From: DASUSH01 sp963785155 | GTDB taxonomy: Bacteria; Actinomycetota; Thermoleophilia; Solirubrobacterales; 70-9 | Assembly (NCBI GenBank): GCA_963785155.1 | Contig: CAWAUB010000014.1 | Coordinates: 124,001 to 188,000, forward strand | Length of the DNA stretch: 64,000 nt | Reading direction: 5' to 3' | Shown: positions 34,045 to 43,754 of the stretch, piece after piece | Layout: every line of letters begins with the position of its first letter | Numbering within the stretch: the first letter of the stretch is position 1 | Translations under genes and position numbers: made by a program | Notes under the pieces: generated by a model | The model's input: only the letters and a program-made list of their open reading frames with translations | The model's database searches: none | What the model was told of the DNA's origin: nothing

Positions 34045-35388
34045 GTGAACGGACCAACCGCCGATCTCGACGCCTGGCGCGAGCTGCCCGCCGCCCAGCA
34101 GCCGGACTGGCCGGATCCCGACCACGTCCGCGCCGTCACGGCCGAGCTGGCGGGCGAGCCTCCGCTCGTCTTCGCGGGCGAATGCGATCAGCTCAAGGGC
34201 CAGCTGGCCACCGTCGCCGCCGGCGAGGCGTTCCTGCTCCAGGGAGGCGACTGCGCCGAGACCTTCGCCGGGTCGACGGCGAACTCCGTCCGCGACAAGC
34301 TGGAGACGCTGCTGCAGATGGCGCTCGTGCTGACCTACGCGGCGAGCGTCCCGGTGGTGAAGATCGGCCGGATCGCGGGCCAGTTCGCGAAGCCCCGGTC
34401 GAGTCCGATGGAGTCTCGCGACGGAGTCGAGCTCCCCTCCTTCCGCGGCGAGGCCGTGAACGGCCTCGAGTTCACCCCGGAGTCACGGCGTCCCGATCCC
34501 GGGCGACTGCTTCGCACCTACCACAGCTCTGCGGGGACCCTGAACCTGTGCCGGGCGTTCACGACCGGCGGCTATGCGGACCTGCATCAGGCGCACGCCT
34601 GGAACCAGGACTTCGTCGCGCAGAGCCCGGCCGGGCAGCGGTATGAGCAGCTCGCCGCCGAGATCGACCGCGCGCTGGCGTTCATGAGCGCGTGCGGCAT
34701 CGACCCGGAGGAGCTGCACGGGGTCGATTTCTACTCAAGCCACGAGGCGCTCATCCTGGAATACGAACGGGCGCTGACCCGCATCGACAGCCGCACCGGG
34801 ACGCCCTACGACGTGTCAGCGCACCTGGTGTGGATCGGTGAGCGAACCAGGGATCCCAACGGCGCGCACGTCGAGTTCTGCCGCCACATCCGCAACCCGA
34901 TCGGCGTGAAGATCGGGCCGACGACCTCGCCCGACGAAGCTCTCCAGCTGATCGACCGGCTCAATCCCGACGACGAACCGGGCCGGCTCACGTTCATCGC
35001 CCGGCTCGGCGCCGAGAAGATTCGAAGCATCTTGCCGCCGATAGTGGAGAAGGTCACGGAGCGAGGCTCGCCCGTCGTGTGGGTCTGCGATCCGATGCAC
35101 GGCAACACCTTCGAGGCACCCAGCGGGCACAAGACCCGCCGCCTGGACCACATCCTCGACGAGGTGGCGGGTTTCTTCGAGGTTCACCGCGCGCTCGGCA
35201 CTCATCCGGGGGGCATCCACGTCGAATTCACCGGCGATGACGTGACCGAATGCATCGGCGGCGGCCACGAGGTCGTCGAGGAGGACCTTCACCAGCGCTA
35301 CGAGACTGCGTGCGACCCCCGGCTCAACCGCCGCCAGGCGCTCGACCTGGCCTTCATGGTCGCCGAGATGTACGGCCGCGACCACTGA
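34045..35388 (+). CDS. aroG: Class II 3-deoxy-7-phosphoheptulonate (DAHP) synthase
   Basis: 447 residues from GTG 34045 (VNGPTADLDAWRELPAAQQPDWPD). A TTG nine bases earlier is also possible. AFLLQGGDCAETF, VPVVKIGRIAGQFAKPRSSP, GGYADLHQAHAWN, LVWIGERTR and CDPMHGNT are the class II (plant/actinobacterial) DAHP synthase signatures. It condenses PEP and erythrose 4-phosphate in the first step of the shikimate pathway. Class II enzymes are the common actinobacterial type. No other shikimate gene lies nearby. The BVMO gene starts 19 bases on and may share its transcript. Confidence 0.95.
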   Translation: MNGPTADLDAWRELPAAQQPDWPDPDHVRAVTAELAGEPPLVFAGECDQLKGQLATVAAGEAFLLQGGDCAETFAGSTANSVRDKLETLLQMALVLTYAASVPVVKIGRIAGQFAKPRSSPMESRDGVELPSFRGEAVNGLEFTPESRRPDPGRLLRTYHSSAGTLNLCRAFTTGGYADLHQAHAWNQDFVAQSPAGQRYEQLAAEIDRALAFMSACGIDPEELHGVDFYSSHEALILEYERALTRIDSRTGTPYDVSAHLVWIGERTRDPNGAHVEFCRHIRNPIGVKIGPTTSPDEALQLIDRLNPDDEPGRLTFIARLGAEKIRSILPPIVEKVTERGSPVVWVCDPMHGNTFEAPSGHKTRRLDHILDEVAGFFEVHRALGTHPGGIHVEFTGDDVTECIGGGHEVVEEDLHQRYETACDPRLNRRQALDLAFMVAEMYGRDH

Positions 35389-35407
35389 GCCATAGGGTGC
35401 GCCCAGA

Positions 35408-36877
35408 ATGAGCCCGGGTCGCTCACCTCGCGTCCTGATCGTCGGCGCCGGCATGTCGGGGATCGCGATGGGCGTCGCGCTCAAGCGCGCGGGCTTCGAC
35501 GACTTCGAGATCCTCGAGAAGGGGGCGGACGTCGGCGGCACCTGGTACTGGAACCGCTATCCAGGGCTCTCGTGTGACGTGCCGTCGCAGCTCTACCAGT
35601 ACTCCTTCCACCTGAAGCCCGATTGGAAGCGGGTCTTCGCGACCGGGGACGAGATCCAGGAGTACCACCGGGAGGTCGTCACGCGCTTCGGGCTGGAGCC
35701 GCACCTGCGTCTCCAGACCGAGGTCAGCGAGGCCCGGTGGACGGGCGAGGGCTGGGAGGTCGAGGTGGGGGACGCCACGGAGCACGCCGACTTCGTCGTC
35801 ATGGCGACGGGCGTCCTTCACCACCCAAACGTCCCGGACATCCCCGGGCTCGACGACTTCGGCGGGACCACGCTCCACAGCGCGCGCTGGGACGACGACG
35901 TCGGCTATGCGGGGAAGCGCGTCGCCGTGATCGGCACCGGCTCCACCGGCGTTCAGCTCGTCTCGGCGATGCAACCCGTTGCGGAGAAGGTCGCGCTCTT
36001 CTCACGAAGCCCGCAATGGGTGCTCTGGGGACCGACCGAGATGCGCCAGCCCGGGCTCATGACCGCGCTCATGCGCCGCTACCCGGCAGTCAACAGGTTG
36101 GTCTTTGCGGGCCTCCTGCGGTCATCCTGGCTCTTCACCGACATCGTCACACGGCCGTCGTGGCGGCGGCGCCTGCTCCAGGCCTCCGCACGCCGCCACC
36201 TCGCGTCGGTCGGCGACGCCGAACTCGAGGAACGCCTCAAGCCCGGCTACGAGCCACTCTGCAAGCGCCAGGTCGTCTCCGGATCCTTCATTCGCACGAT
36301 CCAGCAGCCGAACGTGGAGGTCGTGACCGAGCGGATCGATCACGTGCGCGAGACCGGCGTCGTCACCGAGGACGGGCGAGCGCGCGAGTTCGACCTGATC
36401 GCCCTCGCCACCGGCTTCAAGGCACACAACTACATGCGGCCGATGAATCTCGTCGGCCGCGACGGGATCGCGATCGAGGAGGCATGGAGGGACGGGCCCC
36501 GCGCGTACCGGATGACGGCGATCCCCGGTTTCCCGAACCTGTTCACGATCCTCGGACCGAACTCACCCGTCGGCTCCCTGCCGCTGCATCACGCGGCCGA
36601 GCTCACATCCGCGTACATCGTCCGCTGGCTCGAGCGGTTTCGCCGGGGCGACGTGACCGCGGTTGAGCCGACCGAGGAAGCGACAGCCGAGTTCAACGCC
36701 CAGGTTGCGGCGGCGCTGGGGCCCACGGTCTGGAACACCGGCTGCAACTCCTGGTATCAGAGGGAGGACGGGACGATCGACCTCTGGCCGTTCGACCGCG
36801 CCACGATGCGGCGCATGCTGGGTGAGCCCGAGGACGCGCACTTCCGCCTCGAGCGCCATGCGAGGATTGCGCAATGA
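35408..36877 (+). CDS. Flavin-containing monooxygenase, Baeyer-Villiger type
   Basis: 489 residues (MSPGRSPRVLIVGAGMSGIAMG). GGTWYWNRYPGLSCDVPSQLYQYSF is the BVMO segment, the fingerprint reads GGTTLHSARWDDD (Ser for Thr as in the BVMO at 3168), and VIGTGSTGVQ binds NADPH. GPNSPVGS and a C-terminal NTGCNSWYQREDGTIDLWPF follow the family. It inserts oxygen beside a ketone. Its stop overlaps the start of an acyl-CoA dehydrogenase (ATGA), which suggests consecutive steps on one compound; the order is not certain. Confidence 0.92.
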   Translation: MSPGRSPRVLIVGAGMSGIAMGVALKRAGFDDFEILEKGADVGGTWYWNRYPGLSCDVPSQLYQYSFHLKPDWKRVFATGDEIQEYHREVVTRFGLEPHLRLQTEVSEARWTGEGWEVEVGDATEHADFVVMATGVLHHPNVPDIPGLDDFGGTTLHSARWDDDVGYAGKRVAVIGTGSTGVQLVSAMQPVAEKVALFSRSPQWVLWGPTEMRQPGLMTALMRRYPAVNRLVFAGLLRSSWLFTDIVTRPSWRRRLLQASARRHLASVGDAELEERLKPGYEPLCKRQVVSGSFIRTIQQPNVEVVTERIDHVRETGVVTEDGRAREFDLIALATGFKAHNYMRPMNLVGRDGIAIEEAWRDGPRAYRMTAIPGFPNLFTILGPNSPVGSLPLHHAAELTSAYIVRWLERFRRGDVTAVEPTEEATAEFNAQVAAALGPTVWNTGCNSWYQREDGTIDLWPFDRATMRRMLGEPEDAHFRLERHARIAQ

Positions 36878-38610
36878 CGACGATCACCGACACCGGCCGC
36901 CTCTTCAACCCCGCGAGCTACGACGGGTCGGAGCTCGACCCCGCGAGCGCCCGCCTGATGCGCGCGACCATCGATTGGTTCGAGGCGAAGGGCAAGGAGC
37001 GGATCACCGAGGAGGTCTACTCGGACGAGTGGTACGCGGACTTCATCGAGTTCCTCGGGCGCGAGCGGGCATTCGCGACGCTGCTCACGCCGGAACGCGA
37101 CGCTGGTGATGACCCCGACAAGCGCTGGGACACCGCACGGAACGCGGTGTTCAACGAGATCCTCGGCTTCTACGGGCTCACCTACTGGTACGCGTGGCAG
37201 GTCACGATCCTCGGCCTCGGGCCGATCTGGCAGAGCGACAACGACGCCGCCCGCCGGCGTGCCGCCGAACTGCTCGAGGACGGCGCGATCTTTGCCTTCG
37301 GCCTCTCCGAGCGCGAGCACGGCGCGGACATCTACTCGACCGACATGGTCCTCACTCCCGGCGAGGACGGCGGCTTCAGCGCGAGCGGGAGCAAGTACTA
37401 CATCGGCAACGGCAACCTGGCCGGGATGGTCTCGGTGTTCGGCCGCCGGGCCGACGTCGAGGGCCCGGAGGGCTACGTCTTCTTCGCCGCCGACAGCTCG
37501 CATCCGGCGTACAACCTGATCTCGAACGTCGTGCGCGGGCAGATGTACGTCAGCGCCTTCGAGCTCGACGACTACCCGGTCCGGGCCGAGGACATCCTGC
37601 ACACCGGAAAGGAGGCGTTCGAGGCGGCCCTCAACACGATCAACGTCGGCAAGTTCAACCTCGGCTTCTGCGCGATCGGGATGTCCGAGCACTGCTTCTA
37701 CGAGACGGTGACCCAGGCCGAGAACCGGGTCCTGTTCGGCAAGCGGGTGACCGAGTTCGGCCAGGTACGGCGGATCCTCACCGAGGCCTACAGCCGGCTG
37801 GTCGCGGCGAAGCTCTACGGCGCTCGCGCCGTCGACTACGTGCGCAGCGCGAGCCGCGACGACCGCCGCTACCTGCTCTTCACGCCGATCAACAAGATGC
37901 AGGTCACGACGGAGGGCGAGCGGATCGTGCGCCTTCTGGCCGAGGTGATCTCGGCGAAGGGCTTCGAGCGCGACAGCTACTTCGCCAGCGCCAAGAACAT
38001 CATCGACGGATTGCCCAAGCTCGAGGGCACCGTCCACGTCAACCGGGCGCTCACCCTGAAGTTCCTGCCGAACTACATGTTCGGTACCGAGGCGCTCGAC
38101 GCCCCGCCGCCGCGGCTCGATCCCGCCGATGACGCCTTCCTCTTCGACCAGGGCCCGACCCGTGGCCTCAGCCGGATCTCATTCCCGGATTGGCGCACGG
38201 CCTTCGACCGCTTCGCGGAGATTCCCAACGTGGCCCGCTTCCGCGAGCAGGCCGAGTCGCTCCTCGACCTGGTCCAGAACATCAGCCTCACCACCGAGCA
38301 GATGTCCAACGACCTCGACTTCCAGCAGTCGCTCTCCCAGCTCTTCACGCTGCTGCCCTACGGGCAGCTGATCCTCGAGCAGGCGGAGCTGGCCGAGGTC
38401 GAGCCGGACATCGTCGACCTCGTCTTCGAGACCCTGGTGCGCGACTTCAGCGCGACGGCGATCGAGCTGCACGGCAAGGCCTCCTCGACGGACGCGCAGC
38501 AGGACTGGGCGCTCGGCGCGGTCCGCAAGCCGGTCGTCGACGAGGAGCGCGGCGATCGCGTCTACGCCGAAGTCCGGGCGCTGTCCGGCGCCTACGTGAT
38601 GCCTGCGTAG
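36874..38610 (+). CDS. Acyl-CoA dehydrogenase family protein (long form)
   Basis: 578 residues, about 190 longer than a medium-chain ACAD. The FAD-contact strands FAFGLSEREHGADIYSTDM and FSASGSKYYIGNG are typical, as are the middle INVGKFNLGFCAIGMSEHCFY helix and a RIVRLLAEVISAKGFERDSYF region. The extra C-terminal part is helical (ISLTTEQMSNDLDFQQSLSQL). It resembles the enlarged actinobacterial ACADs related to FadE5-like proteins. It would desaturate an acyl-CoA or related thioester. It is translationally coupled to the BVMO. Confidence 0.9.
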   Translation: MTTITDTGRLFNPASYDGSELDPASARLMRATIDWFEAKGKERITEEVYSDEWYADFIEFLGRERAFATLLTPERDAGDDPDKRWDTARNAVFNEILGFYGLTYWYAWQVTILGLGPIWQSDNDAARRRAAELLEDGAIFAFGLSEREHGADIYSTDMVLTPGEDGGFSASGSKYYIGNGNLAGMVSVFGRRADVEGPEGYVFFAADSSHPAYNLISNVVRGQMYVSAFELDDYPVRAEDILHTGKEAFEAALNTINVGKFNLGFCAIGMSEHCFYETVTQAENRVLFGKRVTEFGQVRRILTEAYSRLVAAKLYGARAVDYVRSASRDDRRYLLFTPINKMQVTTEGERIVRLLAEVISAKGFERDSYFASAKNIIDGLPKLEGTVHVNRALTLKFLPNYMFGTEALDAPPPRLDPADDAFLFDQGPTRGLSRISFPDWRTAFDRFAEIPNVARFREQAESLLDLVQNISLTTEQMSNDLDFQQSLSQLFTLLPYGQLILEQAELAEVEPDIVDLVFETLVRDFSATAIELHGKASSTDAQQDWALGAVRKPVVDEERGDRVYAEVRALSGAYVMPA

Positions 38611-38613
38611 GTT

Positions 38614-40731
38614 GTGACGGCCCTCGCCGCGATCGAGCACCGCGCCGCCCGGCAGGCGGCTCGGGATCGCGAGCACGGGCTCGAGTTCCATACCCGCGCC
38701 GGGGCGGCGGCTCGAGATCGGGAATACGTCGAGGCATTCGAGGCCGGGCAGCCTCCGCCACGGCGTCCACGCGCGCACGACCTCGAGCGCTACGCGGGCG
38801 AATGGGCCGCGTTGGTGCCCGACGATCCTGACGCTCGGGCGCAACTCGCCCACGCCCTGGCCAGCCGGCACCGCCTTCCACGCGAGCGCGTCCCGGGGAT
38901 CCGCGCGGCCCTCGGCCTCGACTCAGCCGAGGTACGCGAGGCGTACGAACGACGCTACGAAGCGCCGCTCGACGAGGTCTTCAAGGACGGAAACCGGCTG
39001 CGCTGGACGCTCCATGCGCTCAGCACTTCGCTTGAGCGGCTGCCACCGTTCTGGCTGACGACCGTGCTGGTCGTGACCGTCACCCTTCCCGTGAGCCTGC
39101 TGGGGTTGCCGGTCGCGGCGAGCGAGATCGGCCCGCTGCCCGCCCTCGCCCTGCTTGCGGGCATCGGCCTGGTGATGTCGATCACGATGGCGGCACTTGG
39201 CGAGGCGACGACGCGCAGCGGCGGCGTGCGATACCGCCGCGCCTTCCTCGGCGGACTGGCCGGTGACCTGCTCGGCGGCCGGGCGTCGGCGGTGCTGACG
39301 GGAACGGCAGGCCTGCGCACGGCGATGATGCTGCTCGCCGGCTGGATCGGCCTATCGATCACGCTCGCCGACCTCACCGATACCCCGCGTGGGATCTGGG
39401 CTGTGGCGATCCTCGCGGGGGTGGTCTGGATGCTGGCGCGCGGAGCGAAGGTGGCGCTGTCGACGGTCGCGATGTTCGGGGTTGCCGCAACCGTGCTCGT
39501 CCTGCTTGCGAGCGTGCTCGCACTAGCCCACGCGGGGCCCGGAGACCTAAGCCACGCGGACCTTCCGCTCGGCGGCGGACCGGACGAGCTCGACGGGACC
39601 CTGGGCGCCGCGCTCGGGGTGATCCTCATGCAGTACATCGGCTCCGTCTATCTGATCGGGATCCACCGGGCCGCGGCGTCCCGCGATCCCACCGGTCGCG
39701 AGCTTGCCGCCGGCGCGTTCGTGGGCACGGTCGTGGTCACGCTGATCGTCGGCCTCTGGCTCGTCGCCGCGAGCGCGGCGGTGCCGGCGGCCGAGCTGCA
39801 CGGGATCAGCGGCACGGCGATGGGGCCGCTGGTCGACGAGGTCGGTCCGGCGATGGCCGTGATCGGCGGGCTCGCGGCGCTCCTCCTGCTCGGGATGAAC
39901 GTAAACCGCGCCTCCACCGCCGTTCACTCGTTGGCGCTGGAGCGCCTGCCCGAGCGGCGGTGGCGCTCGCTCGTCGCGATGGTGCCCGTGTTGCTGGTGT
40001 TCGCGGTCGCCGAGACGCTGCTCGAACTCGGTGACGTCACGTTCACCAGCGTCCTGACGATCTGCGGAGTGATCACGAACTTCATCGTCGGCGCGGCGTT
40101 CCCGATGCTGATGGTGCTCGGGGCCAGGCGAACGGCGGAGCTGGTTCCCGGCCGGATGTGGCGGTGGATCGGCAGTCCGCCAGTCGCCTGGGGGATCGCC
40201 GGTGGCTCGATCGCCGCCCTCGTTCTCGTCGGGGTCTTCGTCTGGGACGACTGGGGATCGCGCTCCGTCACGCTGGCGGCGGCGGTGCTCGGGGCGGCGA
40301 CCGTGGTGTGGGCGGTACGGAATGGCTCGTTCAAGCCGCGCTGCGTCGTCGAGCTGATCGACGACCGGCGCGGCGACGGCGAGGCCAACTGGGCCGTCGT
40401 CTCGAACGGGCGCCCGCTCGACGTGGAAGTGGAGCTCGCCTACGACGGCGCCGATTCCAGGTCGGTTCGAGGTTCCGGAGGTGCCGTGGAGGCACCGGAC
40501 GCCCTGCGCGCCGTCACCGTGATCGGCGAGGGAGCCGGAGGCGCCGGCACCATCGCCGTCTGGGCACAGCGGGTCGAGGCCGACGGCACGCCCGCGCCGA
40601 TCGCTGCGGAAGCATCGATGCGTTCGGGCTCGTCCGACACGCCGACCTCGGTCAGCCTCGGGGCGGACGGCGAGTCGCGCGACGTGGAACTTCCGCCTGG
40701 CCCCTGGTCGGTCGAGATCCAGCTCGCCTAG
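38614..40731 (+). CDS. APC-like membrane permease with extra N- and C-terminal domains
   Basis: 705 residues, GTG start 4 bases after the ACAD stop. Residues 1-125 are charged and helical (HRAARQAARDREHGLEFHTRAGAAARDREYVEAFEAG, then a RAQLAHALASRHRLPRERVPGIRAALGLDSAEV helical pair). About eleven membrane spans follow (for example FWLTTVLVVTVTLPVSLLGLPVAASEIGPLP), in the pattern of amino-acid/aromatic permeases. The last 130 residues are a soluble beta-rich domain with LDVEVELAYDGADSRSV. The substrate is unknown; genes next to it suggest uptake of the compound used by BVMO and ACAD, which is inference. Confidence 0.78.
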   Translation: MTALAAIEHRAARQAARDREHGLEFHTRAGAAARDREYVEAFEAGQPPPRRPRAHDLERYAGEWAALVPDDPDARAQLAHALASRHRLPRERVPGIRAALGLDSAEVREAYERRYEAPLDEVFKDGNRLRWTLHALSTSLERLPPFWLTTVLVVTVTLPVSLLGLPVAASEIGPLPALALLAGIGLVMSITMAALGEATTRSGGVRYRRAFLGGLAGDLLGGRASAVLTGTAGLRTAMMLLAGWIGLSITLADLTDTPRGIWAVAILAGVVWMLARGAKVALSTVAMFGVAATVLVLLASVLALAHAGPGDLSHADLPLGGGPDELDGTLGAALGVILMQYIGSVYLIGIHRAAASRDPTGRELAAGAFVGTVVVTLIVGLWLVAASAAVPAAELHGISGTAMGPLVDEVGPAMAVIGGLAALLLLGMNVNRASTAVHSLALERLPERRWRSLVAMVPVLLVFAVAETLLELGDVTFTSVLTICGVITNFIVGAAFPMLMVLGARRTAELVPGRMWRWIGSPPVAWGIAGGSIAALVLVGVFVWDDWGSRSVTLAAAVLGAATVVWAVRNGSFKPRCVVELIDDRRGDGEANWAVVSNGRPLDVEVELAYDGADSRSVRGSGGAVEAPDALRAVTVIGEGAGGAGTIAVWAQRVEADGTPAPIAAEASMRSGSSDTPTSVSLGADGESRDVELPPGPWSVEIQLA

Positions 40732-40735
40732 GGAG

Positions 40736-41704
40736 CTACGGCGTCATCACGACACGACCGAAGGCCTGGCGGCTCTCGATGTAGGCATGCGCCTCGGCGG
40801 CCTCCTCGAGCGGGAACGTCTTGTCGATCACGACGCGCACGTCGCCATCCGCAACCCGCTGCAGGAGGTCGGCGATCATCCCGTGGACCCGGGGGTACTC
40901 GGACATGAGCGCCCCGCCGAGGAAGACGCCGCGAAGCGTGTTGTTCTGCGCCCACAGATTCTTTGCCTCGACGTCGGAGCCGGCTCGGCCCGCCACCCCG
41001 ACACTGACGAGCGTCCCTCTATACGCGAGCGCGCCGATCCCGTCGGCCAGAGTCTCGCCGCCTATCGAGTCGAGGATCACGTCAGCACCGCGCCCGTCGG
41101 TCAGCTCGCGAGTTCGCTCGACGAAGTTCTCCTCCGCGTAGTTGATCCCATGGTCGAGGCCGAACTCCTTAAGACGTTCGAGCTTCCCGTCGCTGGAAGC
41201 GGTCGCAATCACGGTCGCACCGGCCTGCTTCGCCAGCTGGATCGCTGCCATCCCGACTCCGCCACCTCCTGCCTGGATCAGCGCCGTCTGCCCGGATTGG
41301 AGGTCGCCGGCGGTGAACAGGCACTCCTGCGCGGTCCCAACCGCGACGGGGACGCCTCCGGCGGAAGCCGCGTCCAGGCCGTCTGGAATCGGCCAGGTGG
41401 ACATCGCGGGAACGGCCCGCTTGGAGGCATGCGAGCCCGCCATGTTCAGTGTTACGACGCGGTCCCCGACCGCTCGATCCTCGACGCCCGCGCCCACCTC
41501 GGCGACGGTGCCCGCGGCGATGTACCCGACGATGTGGGGGACCGACGGCGGCGGCGACCCCGCGCGGTGCAGCAGGTCCCCGCCCTCGATGCTGACCGCC
41601 TCGACATCGATGACCACGCAGCCCTCGGGGCACTCCGGGTCCGGCACTTCCTCATAGCGGAGGACGTCCGGGCCACCGTTCTCATAGATCACCGCCGCCT
41701 TCAT
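40736..41704 (-). CDS. Quinone oxidoreductase-like MDR protein (zeta-crystallin type)
   Basis: 322 residues from ATG 41704 (MKAAVIYENGGPDVLRYEEVPDPE). Upstream in-frame codons are unlike the family. The N-terminal GroES-like part lacks zinc-binding Cys, and the NADPH motif ALIQAGGGGVGMAAIQLAKQAGATVIATASS is clear, as is ADVILDSIGGETL. Such enzymes reduce quinones or enones with NADPH. It is convergent with the permease gene and divergent from a SnoaL-like gene with 49 bases between them. Confidence 0.92.
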   Translation of the reverse strand: MKAAVIYENGGPDVLRYEEVPDPECPEGCVVIDVEAVSIEGGDLLHRAGSPPPSVPHIVGYIAAGTVAEVGAGVEDRAVGDRVVTLNMAGSHASKRAVPAMSTWPIPDGLDAASAGGVPVAVGTAQECLFTAGDLQSGQTALIQAGGGGVGMAAIQLAKQAGATVIATASSDGKLERLKEFGLDHGINYAEENFVERTRELTDGRGADVILDSIGGETLADGIGALAYRGTLVSVGVAGRAGSDVEAKNLWAQNNTLRGVFLGGALMSEYPRVHGMIADLLQRVADGDVRVVIDKTFPLEEAAEAHAYIESRQAFGRVVMTP

Positions 41705-41753
41705 GGGTGTCGCGACTCTATTCGAGCCTCTGCGACCTGGGAACATCGTCTAC

Positions 41754-42263
41754 ATGAACGATCTCGCTGCGACGTTTGACGCACACGTGAAGGCCGAGTT
41801 CCAGGACCTCGATCTCGAGGCAACGATGGAGACGATGACGGATGACCCCTACGTCCATCACGTGCCAACGGTCACCGGCGGCAACGGGACCGCCGGCGTT
41901 CGCGATTTCTACGGCAACCACTTCATCGGCCAGTGGCCCGACGACACGGAGACGCGACAGGTCTCGCGGACCGTCGGCGAAAGCCAGGTCGTCGACGAGC
42001 TGATGATGACCTTCACCCATGACCGTCCGCTCGAGATCATGCTCCCGGGAATTCCACCGACGGGGCGGCGGATATCCGTCCCGGTTGTCGTCGTGGTCGG
42101 TTTCGAGGAGGGCAAGGTCAGCCACGAGCACATCTATTGGGACCAGGCCACTGTCCTCGTCCAGGCCGGCCTGCTCGATGCGGGCGACCTGCCCGTCGTG
42201 GGATCGGAACAGTCCGAGGCATTACTCGACCAGCAGCGTCCAAAGAACGAGCTGCTGAGCTGA
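41754..42263 (+). CDS. SnoaL-like/NTF2-fold protein
   Basis: 169 residues from ATG 41754 (MNDLAATFDAHVKAEFQDLDLEATMETMTDDPYVHHVPTVTGGNG). GVRDFYGNHFIGQWPDDTE and VVVVVGFEEGKVSHEHIYWDQATVLVQAGLLD are the ester-cyclase/SnoaL signature, the last block being especially conserved. No shift is needed. It may isomerise or cyclise a polyketide-like compound, but most relatives are uncharacterised. It is divergent from the quinone oxidoreductase and converges with the Asp-box gene. Confidence 0.88.
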   Translation: MNDLAATFDAHVKAEFQDLDLEATMETMTDDPYVHHVPTVTGGNGTAGVRDFYGNHFIGQWPDDTETRQVSRTVGESQVVDELMMTFTHDRPLEIMLPGIPPTGRRISVPVVVVVGFEEGKVSHEHIYWDQATVLVQAGLLDAGDLPVVGSEQSEALLDQQRPKNELLS

Positions 42264-42265
42264 AT

Positions 42266-43717
42266 TCAGCGAGCGCCTCGCCCTTGCGGAAGGCGCAGCT
42301 TCCCGAGCACGAGCTCGGGCAGGTGCTTGCCGGTCCAGCGGGTGAAGGCGCCGCGGATCTCTCGCCGCGCGGTGAACTGAATGCCGGTGTACTCGAGGAA
42401 CGTCTGCTCGGTCGTGCAGCAGCCGTACATCTCCGCGCTCATCGTCGGCTCCGACTCCGGTGAGGTTGCGGCCGAGTGGAACACGGGCTTGCCGGCGAGG
42501 GCGTTCGGGCTGTAGGTCATCCAGGCGCGCCAGTTCATCCCCTGCGCGCCGAAGGGATCGCCCTTGTCCCCCGTGCCGTAGTAGCTGAGCGCGATCTCGC
42601 CGCGGCCGCGCGCGACCACGGAGACCACGATCGCCCGCCGGATCTCCGGCGACGAGATGAAGCCGACGAGGCGCCAGGAGCGCCCGCCGTCGCGCGACGT
42701 CGCCAGGCGCACGCCGCCATCGGCGAGGTAAGCGAAGAACAGGTTGCCGTGATCGTCGATGGCGAGGTTCTCCGACCAGACGTGATCGGTGACCCCGAGG
42801 ACCAGGCCCTCCTCCCCGGCGACGATGTCGTCGAGGCCGATGCTGTCGTCGCCGGTGGAGACGGCGTTCCAGGTCCCGCCCTCATCGCGGCTTCGGAGGA
42901 CCATCGGCTCGCCGCACACCGTGAGCGGCAGGACCACGACCCCGTTGGAGAGGACGCGGCCACTGCCGTGGACGATCGTCGCGCCGGTGCCGCCCTGCTC
43001 CTCGCCGGCGGTGCAGGCGCCGTTCACCGTCGGCAGGTAGCTCACGAACTCGAAATTGTCGCCTCCGTCGTCCGAGCGCCAGCAGCCGATCGACGCGGCG
43101 ACCAGGATGTTCGGGATGAAGTTGCAGTGATAGACGGCGTTCGGGTAACCGTCCGGTGCCTCGCCGCGGTGAGGTCCCGCAAAGATCTTTGGCCAGTCGC
43201 CGAGGGTGGCGGGGTCGCAGCCGGGGCGGCCCGCGGCTTCGGTCCAGCTCTCACCCTCGTCGTCGCTGTAGATCACCGGCGACCCGCAGCGGGTCGTGTC
43301 GACGCCGAGAGAGGTGACGAAGAGCCGGTCGGTGTCCGGGTCGATATACGGGATCCCCTCGGATGCGTTGATGCCGCCGGGGAGCGGGATCCGCTTCCAC
43401 GACCGGCCGTCGTTGCGGCTGCGCAGCAGGGCGTTCTCCGCGGTGCCGGTGAGCTCGCCGGGCTGCTCGTAGAGGCCCTTGTCGGTCGCCATGCCCATGA
43501 ACATCGTTCCCCGGCCGTTGACGGCGAGCATCGGCTCCATGCCCTGCGAGCCCGTGTTGCGCTCGCAGACCGTCGCGTCGAGGTTCGACTTCCGTAGCGC
43601 GACCGTCGGCTGCGCCGGAAAGTCACATGTGGGATCCGGCTTGGGCGCGGCCGCCGCCGAGCCTCCGGACGCCATGACGCAGAGCAGTCCGACCAGGCAA
43701 AGGAGAGCGCGCCTCAC
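42266..43717 (-). CDS. Secreted Asp-box (sialidase-like) beta-propeller protein
   Basis: 483 residues with a signal peptide (MRRALLCLVGLLCVMASGGSAAAAP). Five Asp-box turns (SxDxGxxW) are visible: SRNDGRSWKR, YSDDEGESWTE, RSDDGGDNFEF, SRDEGGTWNA and TSRDGGRSWRL. A propeller of the BNR/exo-alpha-sialidase superfamily is expected. The arginine triad of true sialidases is not evident, so hydrolase activity is doubtful and a binding role is likely. It is exported; CTTEQTF near the C-terminus may form a disulphide. It lies 37 bases below the bicupin start-side gene and could be cotranscribed. Confidence 0.87.
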   Translation of the reverse strand: MRRALLCLVGLLCVMASGGSAAAAPKPDPTCDFPAQPTVALRKSNLDATVCERNTGSQGMEPMLAVNGRGTMFMGMATDKGLYEQPGELTGTAENALLRSRNDGRSWKRIPLPGGINASEGIPYIDPDTDRLFVTSLGVDTTRCGSPVIYSDDEGESWTEAAGRPGCDPATLGDWPKIFAGPHRGEAPDGYPNAVYHCNFIPNILVAASIGCWRSDDGGDNFEFVSYLPTVNGACTAGEEQGGTGATIVHGSGRVLSNGVVVLPLTVCGEPMVLRSRDEGGTWNAVSTGDDSIGLDDIVAGEEGLVLGVTDHVWSENLAIDDHGNLFFAYLADGGVRLATSRDGGRSWRLVGFISSPEIRRAIVVSVVARGRGEIALSYYGTGDKGDPFGAQGMNWRAWMTYSPNALAGKPVFHSAATSPESEPTMSAEMYGCCTTEQTFLEYTGIQFTARREIRGAFTRWTGKHLPELVLGKLRLPQGRGAR

Positions 43718-43754
43718 CGGCCGATTCTGGCAATACGGCGGGTGATCCGCGCCG

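Noticed and set aside
42476..43597. Plus-strand reading of 373 residues opposite the Asp-box gene
   Set aside because: It has no domain, its composition is dominated by Ala/Arg/Gly/Val, and the minus strand has a signal peptide and five Asp boxes.
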